Assembly: GCA_944472135.2 (NCBI GenBank)
Contig: OX235263.1
Coordinates: 29,193,379 to 29,257,378, forward strand
Direction: 5' to 3'
Source of the DNA: Trichobilharzia regenti
Lineage: Eukaryota; Platyhelminthes; Trematoda; Strigeidida; Schistosomatidae
Length of the DNA: 64,000 nt
In this document: in pieces, positions 63,165 to 64,000 of the stretch
Layout of the letters: each line of letters starts with the position of its first letter
Numbering within the stretch: the stretch's first letter is position 1
Translations under genes and position numbers: made by a program
Notes under the pieces: generated by a model
What the model was told of the DNA's origin: nothing
Databases searched by the model: none
Seen by the model: only the letters and a program-made list of their open reading frames with translations

Positions 63165-63785
63165 ATTATTATTGTATCCTTTAATTCCTAGACGAACATA
63201 GGGCTTCAGCTACGCATCTCCATTGCCTTCGGTTTTCTGCCAACTTTTTCACCCCGATCCAAGTCTGAGCACATGCTTTCATCTCCTCCTCACATCACCT
63301 CCTCCAAGTCACCCCACTCTCGGACGACCAAGTCGCCGCCCGCTTCCCTTTCGGGTTCCACTCGAGCGATGGCCTGGCGTGTGATGTCACTTGATGGTTT
63401 CCTCAGCGTATGCCCAGCCAATCCATCTCCATTTCTTCCTGCCTATTTGTTTCACAATCGGTTCCTGGCTGGTTAGTTCGCTCGTTGCCAGAGATCCCTG
63501 TTCCTGATCTTTTCTGGCAGGCCATCTGATCTTGAGTGTTATTGAGCGAAGACAACTGTTAATGAATGTCTGAAGTTTGTTTGAGATGCTCTTTATGACG
63601 CGCTGGCCAAGTCTCTGATCCGTATAGTGAGTAGCACTGACTGACTTCACATTGGAGTTGAAAATCCGGACGGATGTTATTTTTGATGGTGAGTGCTGTT
63701 GGCTTCCACACAGACTTGAGAGTAATGAAAGCTTGTCTTGCTTTTCCGATTCTGGCTTTGATATCCTCGTCAGTTCCGCCTGCAG
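63165..63785 (-). pseudogene. SR2-like RTE 3' fragment
   Basis: Minus-strand C-terminal domain, close to the copies at 21140 and 33945 ([37 protein letters not shown]-type end, TAATAATAATGATAAT tail). It is truncated at about 63785 at the [13 protein letters not shown] region. Confidence 0.87.
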
Positions 63786-63844
63786 TTTTAATTAACTACC
63801 AGAAAGTATATTTACCATATTCTTTCTAACCATAGAACTTATGA

Positions 63845-64000
63845 ATGACATTGTGCTATCTCAGTTCCTTGCATTTCAGATGGAACACTGGGTTCCAGGA
63901 CTTGAAGTTTCAGTAGCAATGGTGATTTCTTACGGGATAAGGTTGTTATTCCCACGTCCAACCTTCCTTCTTCTCTCAGCTTGCTACCTCCTAGTAAACT
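63845..64000 (-). mobile_element. tRNA-derived SINE, family D, cut by the window end
   Basis: Minus-strand copy. The 3' end complement TGGAACACTGGGTTCCAGGA is followed by body complement CTTGAAGTTTCAGTAGCAAT and CAACCTTCC. The pol III head lies beyond the window. Confidence 0.68.

Overview
This is AT-rich, repeat-dense animal DNA, almost certainly from a blood fluke (Schistosoma). The evidence is a facilitative hexose transporter gene whose 5' introns are only 33-40 nt long, alongside RTE-clade (SR2-like) and CR1/L2-like LINEs, Penelope-like elements (PLEs), tRNA-derived SINEs, and hammerhead-ribozyme SINEs of the Sm-alpha type. I cannot assign the species. No functional tRNA, rRNA or CRISPR array was seen.

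One host gene can be read with confidence. It is a class-I GLUT-like (SLC2A/SGTP-type) transporter on the + strand, with nine recognisable exons between 4668 and 34793 (476 codons, possibly 495). Exons 1-6 are separated by five micro-introns (34, 36, 40, 33 and 35 nt). The last three introns are 9.3, 4.0 and 15.2 kb and are filled with transposable elements. Intron 6 holds an SR2-like RTE. Intron 7 holds an uninterrupted 814-codon PLE (reverse transcriptase plus GIY-YIG endonuclease). Intron 8 holds PLE fragments, SINEs and LINE ends.

Upstream (1-4480) lie an unrecognised open frame, a possible LTR or 3' UTR, and two CR1/Jockey-type LINE remnants. Downstream (35-64 kb) is a repeat mosaic. It contains further 5'-truncated SR2-like copies, a second RTE family, four SINE families, PLE fragments on both strands, and several large inverted repeats. 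The most striking is a pair of 285-bp arms with one visible mismatch around a 69-bp spacer that ends in a perfect 20-bp palindrome. Two weak coding-exon candidates lie near 61.6-62.7 kb.

Three observations stand out. First, two SINE families each end in the same 3' sequence as a LINE family in this window (SINE-A with the CR1/L2-like LINE, SINE-D with the SR2-like RTE), which suggests SINE/LINE mobilisation pairs. Second, PLE pieces repeatedly sit between inverted copies of their own terminal sequence, and several terminal sequences carry hammerhead-like motifs. Third, hammerhead SINE copies are repeatedly joined head to head. All sequence comparisons were made by eye; no database search was run.
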